From: Streptomyces pluripotens
GTDB taxonomy: Bacteria; Actinomycetota; Actinomycetes; Streptomycetales; Streptomycetaceae
Length of the DNA stretch: 64,000 bases
Direction of reading: 5' to 3'
Assembly: GCF_000802245.2 (NCBI RefSeq)
Contig: NZ_CP021080.1
Coordinates: 620,001-684,000 of the forward strand
Part shown: piece after piece, positions 53,957 through 63,372 of the stretch
Numbering within the stretch: position 1 is the stretch's first letter
How the letters are laid out: every line of letters begins with the position of its first letter
The notes under the pieces: generated by a model
Databases searched by the model: none
What the model saw: only the letters and a program-made list of their open reading frames with translations
What the model was told of the DNA's origin: nothing
Program-made: the position numbers and the translations under genes

Positions 53957-55648
53957 ATGTCAGAGACCAACAGCCCACTGCCCCGGCAGGTCGCCGATGC
54001 CTATGTCGCCGATCTCATAGCCCTGGACCCGGTCACCGGCACCTATCTCGGTGTCAAGGAGAGCTCTCACAGGCTCCCCGACTACTCGCCCGCCGGCCAG
54101 GAGGCCCTCGCGGAGCTGGCGCGGACGACGCTCGCGAAGCTGGACGGGGCAGAGCGGCAGTCCGGTGCGGACAGCGATGCGGAGCGGCGCTGCGGACGGC
54201 TACTGCGGGAGCGACTGACCGCGGAACTCGCGATGCACGAGGCGGACGAACATCTCCGCGCGATGGGCAACATGGACACGCCAGGCCACTCGGTGCGGGA
54301 CATCTTCACGGTCACCCCGGCGCAGACGGAGGAGGACTGGGCGGCGATCGCCGAGCGGCTCCGCGCGGTGCCGGGCGCGCTCGCGGGCTACCGCGAGTCG
54401 CTCCAACTCGGCCTGGACCGCAAGCTGTTCGCGGCTCCCCGCCCGACCGCCACCTACATCCGGCAGCTCACCGAGTGGACGGACATCGACGGCAAGGGGC
54501 GTGGCTGGTACGAGGACTTCGCCGCGGCCGGGCCCGACGCGCTGCGCACCGAACTGGACCAGGCGGCCCGTGCGGCCACTGAGGCCCAGACGGAGCTGCG
54601 GGACTGGCTGCGGGACGTGTACGCGCCGGCCATCGAGGGCGCCCCGAACGTGGTCGGCCGCGAGCGGTACGCGCGCTGCGCCCGGTACTTCAACGGCACC
54701 GACCTGGACCTGGACGAGGCGTACGCCTACGGCTGGTCGGAGTTCCACCGGATCCTCGGCGAAATGAAGCAGGAAGCGGAGAAGATCCTGCCCGGCGCCG
54801 AGACGCCGTGGGCCGCACTGGCACATCTCGACGAGCACGGCCGGCACATCCAGGGCGTGGACGAGGTCCGCGAGTGGCTGCAGGACCTGATGGACCGTGC
54901 CATCGAGGACCTGGACGGCACACACTTCGAACTCGCCGAGCGGGTGCGGAAGGTGGAGTCGCGCATCGCCCCGCCGGGCGGTGCCGCGGCCCCGTACTAC
55001 ACGGGGCCGTCGGAGGACTTCTCCCGGCCCGGCCGTACCTGGCTACCGACGATGGGCCAGACCAGGTTCCCGGTGTACGACCTGGTGTCCACCTGGTACC
55101 ACGAGGGTGTCCCCGGACACCACCTGCAGCTCGCCCAGTGGGCGCACGTGGCCGAGAACCTCTCCCGCTACCAGGCGACGGTCGGCGGGGTCAGCGCCAA
55201 CGCGGAAGGCTGGGCGTTGTACGCGGAACGGCTGATGGACGAGCTGGGCTATCTGACGGACCCGGAGGAACGGCTTGGCTACCTGGACGCGCAGATGATG
55301 CGGGCGCTCCGGGTGATCGTGGACATCGGCATGCACCTGGAGCTGGAGATCCCGGCAGATTCGCCGTTCCGCCCCGGTGAGCGCTGGACACCCGAGTTGG
55401 CAGAGGAGTTCTTCGGCGCGCACTGCAGCCGGCCCGCCGACTTCGTGGAGAGCGAGCTGACCCGATACCTGACCATTCCGGGCCAGGCGATCGGTTACAA
55501 GCTCGGTGAGCGGGCATGGCTGCTGGGCCGGGAAAGGGCACGCGAGCGGCACGGCGACGCGTTCGACCTGAAGGCCTGGCACATGGCCGCGCTGTCGCAG
55601 GGGTCGCTGGGCCTGGACGATCTGGTGGACGAACTTTCCCGGCTCTGA
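53957..55648 (+). CDS. DUF885-family protein (putative metallopeptidase)
   Basis: A 563-residue DUF885 protein. The zinc-type motif YHEGVPGHHLQL near residue 380 is the family hallmark and is followed about 30 residues later by NAEGWALYAERL, a likely third ligand region. The fold is related to M32/M3-like metallopeptidases, although the reaction is not firmly known. No signal peptide is apparent. ATG 53957 is preferred over 53948 because only it has spacing from the GAGG site. It follows the Lrp gene on the same strand, about 50 bp away. Confidence 0.88.
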   Translation: MSETNSPLPRQVADAYVADLIALDPVTGTYLGVKESSHRLPDYSPAGQEALAELARTTLAKLDGAERQSGADSDAERRCGRLLRERLTAELAMHEADEHLRAMGNMDTPGHSVRDIFTVTPAQTEEDWAAIAERLRAVPGALAGYRESLQLGLDRKLFAAPRPTATYIRQLTEWTDIDGKGRGWYEDFAAAGPDALRTELDQAARAATEAQTELRDWLRDVYAPAIEGAPNVVGRERYARCARYFNGTDLDLDEAYAYGWSEFHRILGEMKQEAEKILPGAETPWAALAHLDEHGRHIQGVDEVREWLQDLMDRAIEDLDGTHFELAERVRKVESRIAPPGGAAAPYYTGPSEDFSRPGRTWLPTMGQTRFPVYDLVSTWYHEGVPGHHLQLAQWAHVAENLSRYQATVGGVSANAEGWALYAERLMDELGYLTDPEERLGYLDAQMMRALRVIVDIGMHLELEIPADSPFRPGERWTPELAEEFFGAHCSRPADFVESELTRYLTIPGQAIGYKLGERAWLLGRERARERHGDAFDLKAWHMAALSQGSLGLDDLVDELSRL

Positions 55649-56119
55649 CACCACAAGGCTCCGTGACCACGCCTGCCTCGATGTGCTGCTCCGGCCGGTG
55701 ATCCGGTCCGTCCCGTCGGCGGCCGGCCGTGCGGTGAAGGGGGCCAGGGGCCAGCACAGCCGGCACCCGTACCCGGCACCCGGCACCCGGCACCCGGCCG
55801 GGAAGCGGGATGACGGCCGCGGGTGCTTCACCCCGGCCGTCACCGGTGCCCACCGGGCGGTGGACCCTGGTCCACGTCCACCGCCCGGTGGGCATCCAGT
55901 ACCCCTGTGTCGATCCGGTCCGGCGTGCCGCCTGGTCCACGCCCCGGCCGCGGGCACCCCCGGCAACGGCGGCGTCAGGCCGCCGGCGTCACCGTCCGGG
56001 GCCGTCGGGCTGCCACCAGGGTGCCACCGGCTCGGCCAAGTGGGCCCCTGCGATGGCGCGGGCCACCGTCGCGAGGCTTTGCTGGTGGCGGTAGCCGATG
56101 TAGTGGAGGCGGGCCACAC
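55649..56119. other. Gene-free region with tandem CCCGGCA repeats
   Basis: No gene is supported. A short tandem array of CCCGGCAC units lies around 55768-55798, followed by the hairpin at 55848-55893. The promoter of the membrane-protein gene must lie near its right end. Confidence 0.5.
55848..55893. terminator. Long stem-loop after DUF885 gene
   Basis: A perfect 17-bp stem (55848-55864 and 55877-55893) with a 12-base loop. It is about 200 bases after the DUF885 stop, so it could be a terminator or another RNA structure. Confidence 0.55.
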
Positions 56120-56797
56120 ATGCAGGGAAAAGGGCCGACGCAGAAGGCGCTGGAGACCCCTCGAGCCGCCGCACTGGCGGGGATCGCCTTCGCGTTGCTG
56201 CTGGCCGCTGCCATCATCCTGATCCGGATGGGGATCCCCCAAGGAGCTGACGCGGTCAACGCGCAAGGGTTCACCGACTCCCAGCAACGCGGCGCGGTGC
56301 AGACGGCCCTGTCGCTCCTGCCGTTCGCCGGCATCTTCTTCCTGTGGTTCATGGGAGCCGTGCGGGCCCACGTCGGCGAGGTCGAGGACAAGTTCCTGGG
56401 TACCGTCTTCCTCGGCAGCGGTCTGGTCTTCACCGCCACGATGTTCGTCGCGGCGGCAGCGGCCAGCGCTGTGCTGGCGGTCACACACTCCAGCGGGTCC
56501 ACACCCACGCTGGCCTCCTGGGACTTCGGCCGCCATTTCGCCCACACGATGATGACCAGCTACGCAACGCGGATGGCCGCCGTCTTCGTGTCCTCCCTGT
56601 CGGTCCTCGGCAAACGCCTCGGCGTCCTGCCCCGCTGGCTCACGGCCCTCGGTTCCCTCACCGCTCTGGCCCTGCTGTTCGTCTCGCCCAGCCTCCCCTT
56701 GACAGACCTGGTCTTCCCGGCCTGGTCACTGGTGCTCAGCCTCTACATCCTCGTGGTGAGCGGCCACAACCGGACCCACCCCGCAGCGGCCTCCTGA
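56120..56797 (+). CDS. Integral membrane protein, unknown function
   Basis: A 225-residue protein with about five hydrophobic helices: ALAGIAFALLLAAAIIL, LSLLPFAGIFFLWFMGA, TVFLGSGLVFTATMFVAAAAA, LTALGSLTALALLFV and FPAWSLVLSLYILVV (each a separate segment). The N- and C-termini are short and hydrophilic. I do not recognise a transporter or enzyme family, and no charged residues sit in the helices that would suggest one. GTGGAGG lies upstream of the ATG at 56120. It precedes the ferredoxin-P450 operon by about 210 bp and is probably not part of it. Confidence 0.78.
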   Translation: MQGKGPTQKALETPRAAALAGIAFALLLAAAIILIRMGIPQGADAVNAQGFTDSQQRGAVQTALSLLPFAGIFFLWFMGAVRAHVGEVEDKFLGTVFLGSGLVFTATMFVAAAAASAVLAVTHSSGSTPTLASWDFGRHFAHTMMTSYATRMAAVFVSSLSVLGKRLGVLPRWLTALGSLTALALLFVSPSLPLTDLVFPAWSLVLSLYILVVSGHNRTHPAAAS

Positions 56798-57008
56798 GCG
56801 GCCCACCCCACCGGCGGCTCCGGCCGGGGCCACGACGGCACGGTGGCCTCTGCACCGCTGGCGAACCGCTCACCCGATCGGCGTGCACCAGCGCGCGGAC
56901 CGGGTGGCGCGGCTCCCATGCTGGCAAGCGAGAGCTGCCCGCCGTCCGGAAGTGCCCGTGCACCAGGGGACGCGCACCGGACCTGGCCACCGAAAGGTCG
57001 AAACGCCC

Positions 57009-57254
57009 ATGAGGCTAGTCGTCGATCTCAACAAGTGTCAGGGCTACGCGCAGTGCGCGTTCCTCGCACCCGATGTCTTCACCATGCACGGCGAGGAATC
57101 CCTGGTCTACAACCCACGGGTAGCCGAGGACCAGCGGCAGGGCCTCGCGCGTGCCGTCGCGGCCTGTCCGGTACAGGCGATCACGGCCGACGGCCTGGAC
57201 GGTGCGGCCGAACCGACGGCCGAGTCCGCCCGGGAGGCTTCCCATGGAAGCTGA
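57009..57254 (+). CDS. Ferredoxin (P450 redox partner)
   Basis: An 81-residue single-cluster ferredoxin. Cys residues lie at LNKCQGYAQC (positions 10 and 16) and AACPVQ, with Tyr-Ala where a 4Fe-4S ferredoxin would carry another Cys, suggesting a 3Fe-4S or related cluster as in many Streptomyces P450 ferredoxins. The C-terminal tail is acidic. It overlaps the reductase gene by 11 bp and starts the operon, so it most likely shuttles electrons from the reductase to the P450 at 58.7 kb. It might also serve the lone P450 at 4.3 kb, as an unproven idea. Confidence 0.9.
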   Translation: MRLVVDLNKCQGYAQCAFLAPDVFTMHGEESLVYNPRVAEDQRQGLARAVAACPVQAITADGLDGAAEPTAESAREASHGS

Positions 57255-58635
57255 CCACGTGGACCGGCTCCGGCACGAGGGACGCATCGTGATCGTGGGC
57301 GCCTCACTGGCCGGGCTTCGGGCCGCCGAGACCCTACGCGCCGAGGGCTTCACCGGTTCGCTCACGATGATCGGTGACGAGCCGTACGAACCGTACGACC
57401 GGCCACCGCTGTCCAAGGCCGTCCTACTGGGGAAGGCGTCCCCGCACCACACCGAGTTGCCGCACCGCCGGGAGATCGACGCGACGTGGCGGCTCGGCGT
57501 CGCGGCGACCGGCCTCGATCTGACCGCCAAGCGGGTACGGCTGGCTGACGGGGACGAGGTGGAGTACGACCGCGTGCTCATCGCCACCGGCGTCCGGGCC
57601 CGTCCCTGGCCGAAGGAGGCGGAGGCCGGTCTGGACGGCGTCTTCGTGCTGCGCACCCGCGACGACGCGACCGCGCTGTACCAGCGGCTGAAGTCCGGGC
57701 CGCGCCGGGTGTTCGTCATCGGCGCCGGGTTCGCGGGTTCGGAGATCGCCTCGGCCTGCCGGGAGATGGGCATCGCCGTCACCGTGGCCGAGCGGGCCGG
57801 CGCGCCGCTGGTGGGCGCCCTCGGCGGGACGATCGGTGCGGTCGCCGCCGAACTGCAGCTGGAAAACGGCGTGGACCTGCGCACCCGAGTCACGGTCACC
57901 GAGTTGGAGGGCGACTCGGTCGGCCGAGTGCGGGCCGTCCACCTGTCCGACGAGAGCGTCATCGAGGCGGATGTCGTGGTCGTCTCCCTGGGCTCGCTGT
58001 ACAACACGGAATGGCTGAACGGGTCGGGGCTCGGTGCCGGGCCCCGCGGCGTCGCTTGTGACGCGGGCTGCCGGGCCTTCGACTTCCGGGGCATCGTCAC
58101 CGACGACGTCTTCGTCGCGGGTGATGTCGCGCGGTCGCCGCACCCGCTGTTCGGCTACCAGTTCCTCGCCCTGGAGCACTGGGGCAACGCCGTCGCCCAG
58201 GCGGAGACCGCCGCGCACAACATGATCAGCGCGGGCGCCGAACGCCGCCCCCACATGTGGATGCCAGCCTTCTGGTCTTCGCAGTTCGGCGTGAACATCA
58301 AGTCGGTCGGGGTACCGCCGATGGGTGACCAGCTCATGGTCACCCAGGGATCGCTGGCCGAACGCCGTTTCATCGCCGTCTACGGTCACCGGGGCCGCAT
58401 GGTGGCCGCCGTGAGCTTCGACAACACCCGGTGGCTGGAGTTCTACCAGCGGCAGATCGAGCGCGGCGCGCCGTTCCCGGTGGAGTTCCCGACGATGGAC
58501 CGGCGCCCGGAGGGCCGGAAGCCGGTCGCCGCCGACTTCCCCGACCCGTCGCTGCCGACGCACGGTCCCACCGTGACCCTCAGCGGCTTCTCGCCGACCG
58601 ACCGTCAGCTGGTCTTCACCCCGGCCCACCACTGA
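57244..58635 (+). CDS. NAD(P)H ferredoxin reductase (FAD)
   Basis: A 463-residue flavoprotein of the putidaredoxin-reductase type. The FAD motif VGASLAGLRAAE starts at about residue 19, the NAD(P)H motif IGAGFAGSEIA is near residue 160, and VFVAGDVAR marks the second FAD site. The C-terminal domain follows the usual length. It takes electrons from NAD(P)H and passes them to the ferredoxin encoded 11 bp upstream. It overlaps that gene and is followed by a P450 34 bp later, giving a self-contained three-component monooxygenase. Confidence 0.92.
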   Translation: MEADHVDRLRHEGRIVIVGASLAGLRAAETLRAEGFTGSLTMIGDEPYEPYDRPPLSKAVLLGKASPHHTELPHRREIDATWRLGVAATGLDLTAKRVRLADGDEVEYDRVLIATGVRARPWPKEAEAGLDGVFVLRTRDDATALYQRLKSGPRRVFVIGAGFAGSEIASACREMGIAVTVAERAGAPLVGALGGTIGAVAAELQLENGVDLRTRVTVTELEGDSVGRVRAVHLSDESVIEADVVVVSLGSLYNTEWLNGSGLGAGPRGVACDAGCRAFDFRGIVTDDVFVAGDVARSPHPLFGYQFLALEHWGNAVAQAETAAHNMISAGAERRPHMWMPAFWSSQFGVNIKSVGVPPMGDQLMVTQGSLAERRFIAVYGHRGRMVAAVSFDNTRWLEFYQRQIERGAPFPVEFPTMDRRPEGRKPVAADFPDPSLPTHGPTVTLSGFSPTDRQLVFTPAHH

Positions 58636-58669
58636 CCGCCACCCAGGCCTGTCGCCCCAAGGACCCGAT

Positions 58670-59905
58670 ATGACCCAAGCCTCGCTGATGCGCCAGATCA
58701 CCGACTTCGCCAATCGTGCCAACCCGTATCCGCTCTACGAGGAACTCCGCAAGACGCCGGTGCTGCACGAGGAGGAGGATGGTCCCTACGTCTTCAGCTC
58801 GTACTGGGACATCGAGGCTCTGCTCCACGACCCTCGGGTCAGCTCGGACGCCGCGAACCTGACCGCCGCCGGAGCCGATGAGCTGTCCAAGCCAGAGGAG
58901 ACGGGGCTTCCTCCGTCCTTCATCCGGCTTGATCCGCCGGAGCACGACCGGCTGCGCCGGATCACCAACAGCGCCTTCGGCCCGCCGCACAAGCCACGCC
59001 GGATCGACTCCATGCGGGGCGAGCTGGCAGACATCGTCACGGGTCTGATCGACGGCTTCGGCGACGCACGGCAGATCGACCTGGTCGACCAGTTCGCCTA
59101 CCCCTTCCCGGTGACGGTGATCTGCCGGCTGCTCGGGGTGCCCCGGGAGGACGAACCGAAGTTCCGGGGGTGGGTGGACCCGGTGGTCGCCAGTCTCGAC
59201 CCGGACACCCGCAGGGACGCCGATGCCGAATTCCGGAAGACCGCGCAGGAGGCGCGGATGCAGCTCGGCATGTATCTGTCCTCCCTGGTAGAGCAGCGCA
59301 CCAAGGAACCTCAGGACGACATGCTCTCCGACCTGGTCAGCAGCCACGGTCCGGACGGCGCCATGACGATGATGGAGGTGCTGAGCACCTCGCTGCTGTT
59401 GCTGATCGCCGGTCACGAGACGACCGTCAATCTCATCACCAACGGCATGCTCACCCTGCTGCGGTACCCGGACATCCTGGCGCGGCTGCGGGACGATCCG
59501 GGTCTGTCGGCCAACATCGTGGAGGAGCTGCTGCGGTTCGAGCCACCGGTGCAGATCGTTCCGCAGCGCAGCACCATCGCCGACATCGAGGTGCGCGGGG
59601 TCACCATCCCGAAGGGTTCGCGCATCTGGCTCGTCCTCGGCGCGGGCAACCGCGATCCGGAGCGGTTCTCGGACCCCGAGCGTTTCGACCCGGACCGCGG
59701 GGACATCCAGCACCTCGGCTTCGGCAGCGGCGTCCACAGCTGTTTCGGCGCTCCGCTGGCCCGGCTGGAGACGCAGATCGCCCTGACCGAACTGGCCCGC
59801 CGGCTCGACGGACCCCGCTTGGTCGAGGACCCGCCGCCCTACCGGCAGAACGCGGTGCTGCGGGGCCCCCGCCATCTGAACATCGCCTTCGACGCCTTGC
59901 GTTAA
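58670..59905 (+). CDS. Cytochrome P450 (operon with its own redox chain)
   Basis: A 411-residue P450. The I-helix motif is IAGHETT, the ExxR is ELLR, and the heme loop is FGSGVHSCFGAPLAR. It is about 2.6 kb downstream of the membrane-protein start and third in the ferredoxin-reductase-P450 operon. It looks like a CYP of the soluble actinomycete type, able to hydroxylate small molecules or steroids; the substrate is unknown. An IS982 relic immediately follows. It differs from the P450 at 4.3 kb, so two independent oxidations are encoded. Confidence 0.93.
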   Translation: MTQASLMRQITDFANRANPYPLYEELRKTPVLHEEEDGPYVFSSYWDIEALLHDPRVSSDAANLTAAGADELSKPEETGLPPSFIRLDPPEHDRLRRITNSAFGPPHKPRRIDSMRGELADIVTGLIDGFGDARQIDLVDQFAYPFPVTVICRLLGVPREDEPKFRGWVDPVVASLDPDTRRDADAEFRKTAQEARMQLGMYLSSLVEQRTKEPQDDMLSDLVSSHGPDGAMTMMEVLSTSLLLLIAGHETTVNLITNGMLTLLRYPDILARLRDDPGLSANIVEELLRFEPPVQIVPQRSTIADIEVRGVTIPKGSRIWLVLGAGNRDPERFSDPERFDPDRGDIQHLGFGSGVHSCFGAPLARLETQIALTELARRLDGPRLVEDPPPYRQNAVLRGPRHLNIAFDALR

Positions 59906-59939
59906 CGGTCTGAGGACGAACCGGACCGCCTGGGCCACC

Positions 59940-60383
59940 TCACGGGTGCGCCCGGCGGACCAACGCAGGAACGTGCCTGTTCGGGCAGGTGGAAGGCCGA
60001 GGCCGGTTCGTCCCCGAAGACCGGAGCCGTGCCGTCGCCGGCGGTGAGCAGGCTCCGTACGCAGGCAAGGTCCCGGGTGGAACCACCCCGTACGCGACCA
60101 ACCCGAGCCCAGTCGGGGCGCGGACCCGCGGCGACACAGCCCGCAGCCTCCCGTCCCAGCCCGCTTGCTTCGGCACGTACGGGAACATCGAGCGCAGGCG
60201 GCAGCGAAAGAGCCGCAACCACCTGCGCTCCGAGGTGAAGCCCGGTATCGCCTGGGCCATGGCGAGGCAGACGAGCTCGGAATCCGTCGACCGGGACGGG
60301 CGGCCCAGCCATCGGGTATCTCCGATCTCATCGTCGATCTTCACGTACAGCGCGGTGAGCAGGGCGTCCATGTCATTCGTCAC
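59940..60383 (-). mobile_element. IS982-family transposase fragment
   Basis: Reading leftward from 60383, the protein begins MTNDMDALLTALYVKIDDEI and continues with STDSELVCLAMAQAIPGFTS, RWLRLFRCRLRSMFPYVPKQ and then loses similarity. This is the N-terminal domain of IS982 transposases common in Streptomyces. The DDE region is broken, so the element is dead. The relic ends next to the P450 stop. Confidence 0.75.
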
Positions 60384-60446
60384 AGATTGGTCTTGGACGC
60401 CCTGTCTGCGTTCCCGAACGCTCCGTCAGCATTCGGAGTGACTCGT

Positions 60447-61901
60447 CTAGGGCAGGTTGGTGCAGAAGCCTGGCACCACAGGGCTGTAGGTGCAGTTGGT
60501 GGGGCTGTTGCCGGTGACCGAGTTGCCGCCGTTGTCAGTCACCGCGGTGTCGGTGTACAGACCACCGGGAGCGGGAGCGGCGGGTGCAGTGTTGTCGGTG
60601 ATGGACACGCCGGTGAAGGCCAGGACCGAGTTGCCCCCAAAACCGACGTTGTAGAGACCACCGACTTGGGAGCCGGTGCCGCTGGCAGTGTTGTCCGTGA
60701 TCGAGACATTGCCCAGAGTCGTTGTACCCGCGTCGTTTCGATACAGGCCTGCTCCGGAAGAGTTGTCACCTGCGGCGCGGTTTCCGCTGATGGTGGAATT
60801 CTCGAAGTCCAGCATCCTGCTGGCGGAGACCCCGAAGATCATGACACCACCCCCACGGCCACCGGCGCCGATGGTCTCGTTGCCACTGATGTCGGTGTTC
60901 TCAACCCTCAGTGACTCATTCGACGCGCCCGCTGTCGTGACGTTGAGGCCACCTCCATTCGCACCGTTGCCCGTCGCTTTGTTCCCCGTGATCTGGCTGT
61001 CCGTGATGTTGGCTGGGAAGCCGAGCCCGATCATCAGCCCGCCGCCTGCGCCTCCTACTCCAGGTCGCGAGGCGAGGTTGTTGGTGATGACGGTGTGGTC
61101 CATGTTCATGGCACCCCCGTTCACCAAGAGACCTCCGCCGTCCTCGGACGTGTTGTTCTTGAAGGTGCTGTTGTGCACCATCAGCATGGTGGCGGCGTTG
61201 GCCACATAGATTCCTCCGCCCCCGGTCCGGGCCCGGTTCTCGCTGAAGGTGCTGCCGTTCACGTCGGTTGTGGCGGCGTTGGTGTACATGCCACCGCCAT
61301 CGTTCGTGTCGGTCGCGTTGTCCCTCACGAGGGTGTTGTTGAGTTCGACACTGCCGGAGTTGAGTACGGCGAAAATGCCGCCGCCACGTCTGCTCGCCTT
61401 GTTGCCCTCGACGGTGGCGTTGTTCGTCCGGAGCATGGTGCCGGTGGTTTCGAGTCTGATGCCACCTCCTTCTCCTCCGGCAAGAGTGGATCCGAACTGG
61501 ACGGTGGTGTGGTTCAGGGTGAGATTGCCGGGTCCGCCCTCACCTGTGGTGATGTTGATGATCCGGAAGTCGTGCGCTGTGGTGATTCGGCGGATCGTCG
61601 CCGTGTTGGCGCCGCTGACCGTGTCGATGGTGAGGGTCTTGTCGATGGTGAGGGCGCTTTCGTCGGCCGCCGGAACGTTGGAGTCGTTGAACGCGTAGAT
61701 GCAGTAGTCAACGAGGGTGACGGTGTCTCCGGTCGCGGCGCTGGCGATGGCGTTCTTCAGATTGGTACCAGCGGTGATGGGGTTCGCGTTGCAGGCGGCG
61801 GCGATGGTGGCGGCGTGGGCCGGCGTCGGCGCTGTGAAGAGGGAGATTGCGGCCAGAGCCGCGCCCACGGTTGCGGCGCGAGTCGAACGTTGGAGGTTCA
61901 T
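60447..61901 (-). CDS. Secreted right-handed beta-helix repeat protein
   Basis: A 484-residue exported protein. A Sec signal peptide is clear (positively charged start, hydrophobic stretch to about residue 30, APTPAHA before the cleavage point). The mature part has repeating turns such as NNATVEGN, GGGIFAV, GGGMYTN, SITDNTASG, as in the polymorphic-membrane-protein/parallel beta-helix families. Such folds bind carbohydrates or act as adhesins; catalytic residues of a lyase are not evident. Cys residues near both ends may form a disulfide. A secreted collagen-like gene lies 170 bp upstream on the same strand, so they may be co-expressed. Confidence 0.85.
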   Translation of the reverse strand: MNLQRSTRAATVGAALAAISLFTAPTPAHAATIAAACNANPITAGTNLKNAIASAATGDTVTLVDYCIYAFNDSNVPAADESALTIDKTLTIDTVSGANTATIRRITTAHDFRIINITTGEGGPGNLTLNHTTVQFGSTLAGGEGGGIRLETTGTMLRTNNATVEGNKASRRGGGIFAVLNSGSVELNNTLVRDNATDTNDGGGMYTNAATTDVNGSTFSENRARTGGGGIYVANAATMLMVHNSTFKNNTSEDGGGLLVNGGAMNMDHTVITNNLASRPGVGGAGGGLMIGLGFPANITDSQITGNKATGNGANGGGLNVTTAGASNESLRVENTDISGNETIGAGGRGGGVMIFGVSASRMLDFENSTISGNRAAGDNSSGAGLYRNDAGTTTLGNVSITDNTASGTGSQVGGLYNVGFGGNSVLAFTGVSITDNTAPAAPAPGGLYTDTAVTDNGGNSVTGNSPTNCTYSPVVPGFCTNLP

Positions 61902-62071
61902 GCAGTGTCCTGTTCTTCGTGGAACGTCAGTTTTCCGGCCACCCCACCGGCAGGGATCGGTCGTGGCTTCCTTGACTTGGGTCCTTGGACGGTGGGGTGA
62001 GTGGTGCCGGGGCCGGTGCGGCTGTGCCGCACCGGCGGCAATGCACGATTCCGGGGATCTGCGACGTCAGA

Positions 62072-62830
<759 letters not shown>

Positions 62831-63372
62831 TCTCTTACCCTTTCGAGGTTGGCCACGCTCACCGCAGATAGCAGTCAGTAATCAGATCATCACATTCAAT
62901 GACCCTCTGTGCATGCAGGGGAATCACCAGTGGATGTGACGCCGGGTGGCGTGGCGGGCTGGCACTCCCACGCCTACGGGGCCGCCCCGTGATACCCCCA
63001 CGCACTCCACCCAGTCCGGGCGTCCGAGGCGTCCTCGCCGTGTCGGAACCTGGCCGGCTCCGCTTGTTCGAGAGCCCCACATGCCGCGACCCGGGGGAGG
63101 AACCTTCTCTCCCTGATGTGTGGGCGGACGCCTCACCTGCGGCTACTCGCCGGTGGGAAGACGATCCCTGATCTGGCGACTGCTGACTGAGTGAATACCC
63201 CGGCCCACGCCCACGGCTGACGGGTCACGCAGGCGCCTCAGGGCCTGCCATCTGAACGGGGCCTATTCCGCCCTTATCCGCATACACGCGTCCCACGCAT
63301 GGGAACGGTGTGGGGACCGGAACACCCGGTGACACCCACCGGGCGCCCACCACCCCATGCACCGAGGTGTAC
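62831..63372. other. Gene-free region between divergent genes
   Basis: The 540-bp gap separates the collagen-like gene (leftward) from the cyclophilin gene (rightward) and must hold both promoters. A small AT-rich block near 62870-62905 may belong to the collagen-like promoter. I find no gene. Confidence 0.4.
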
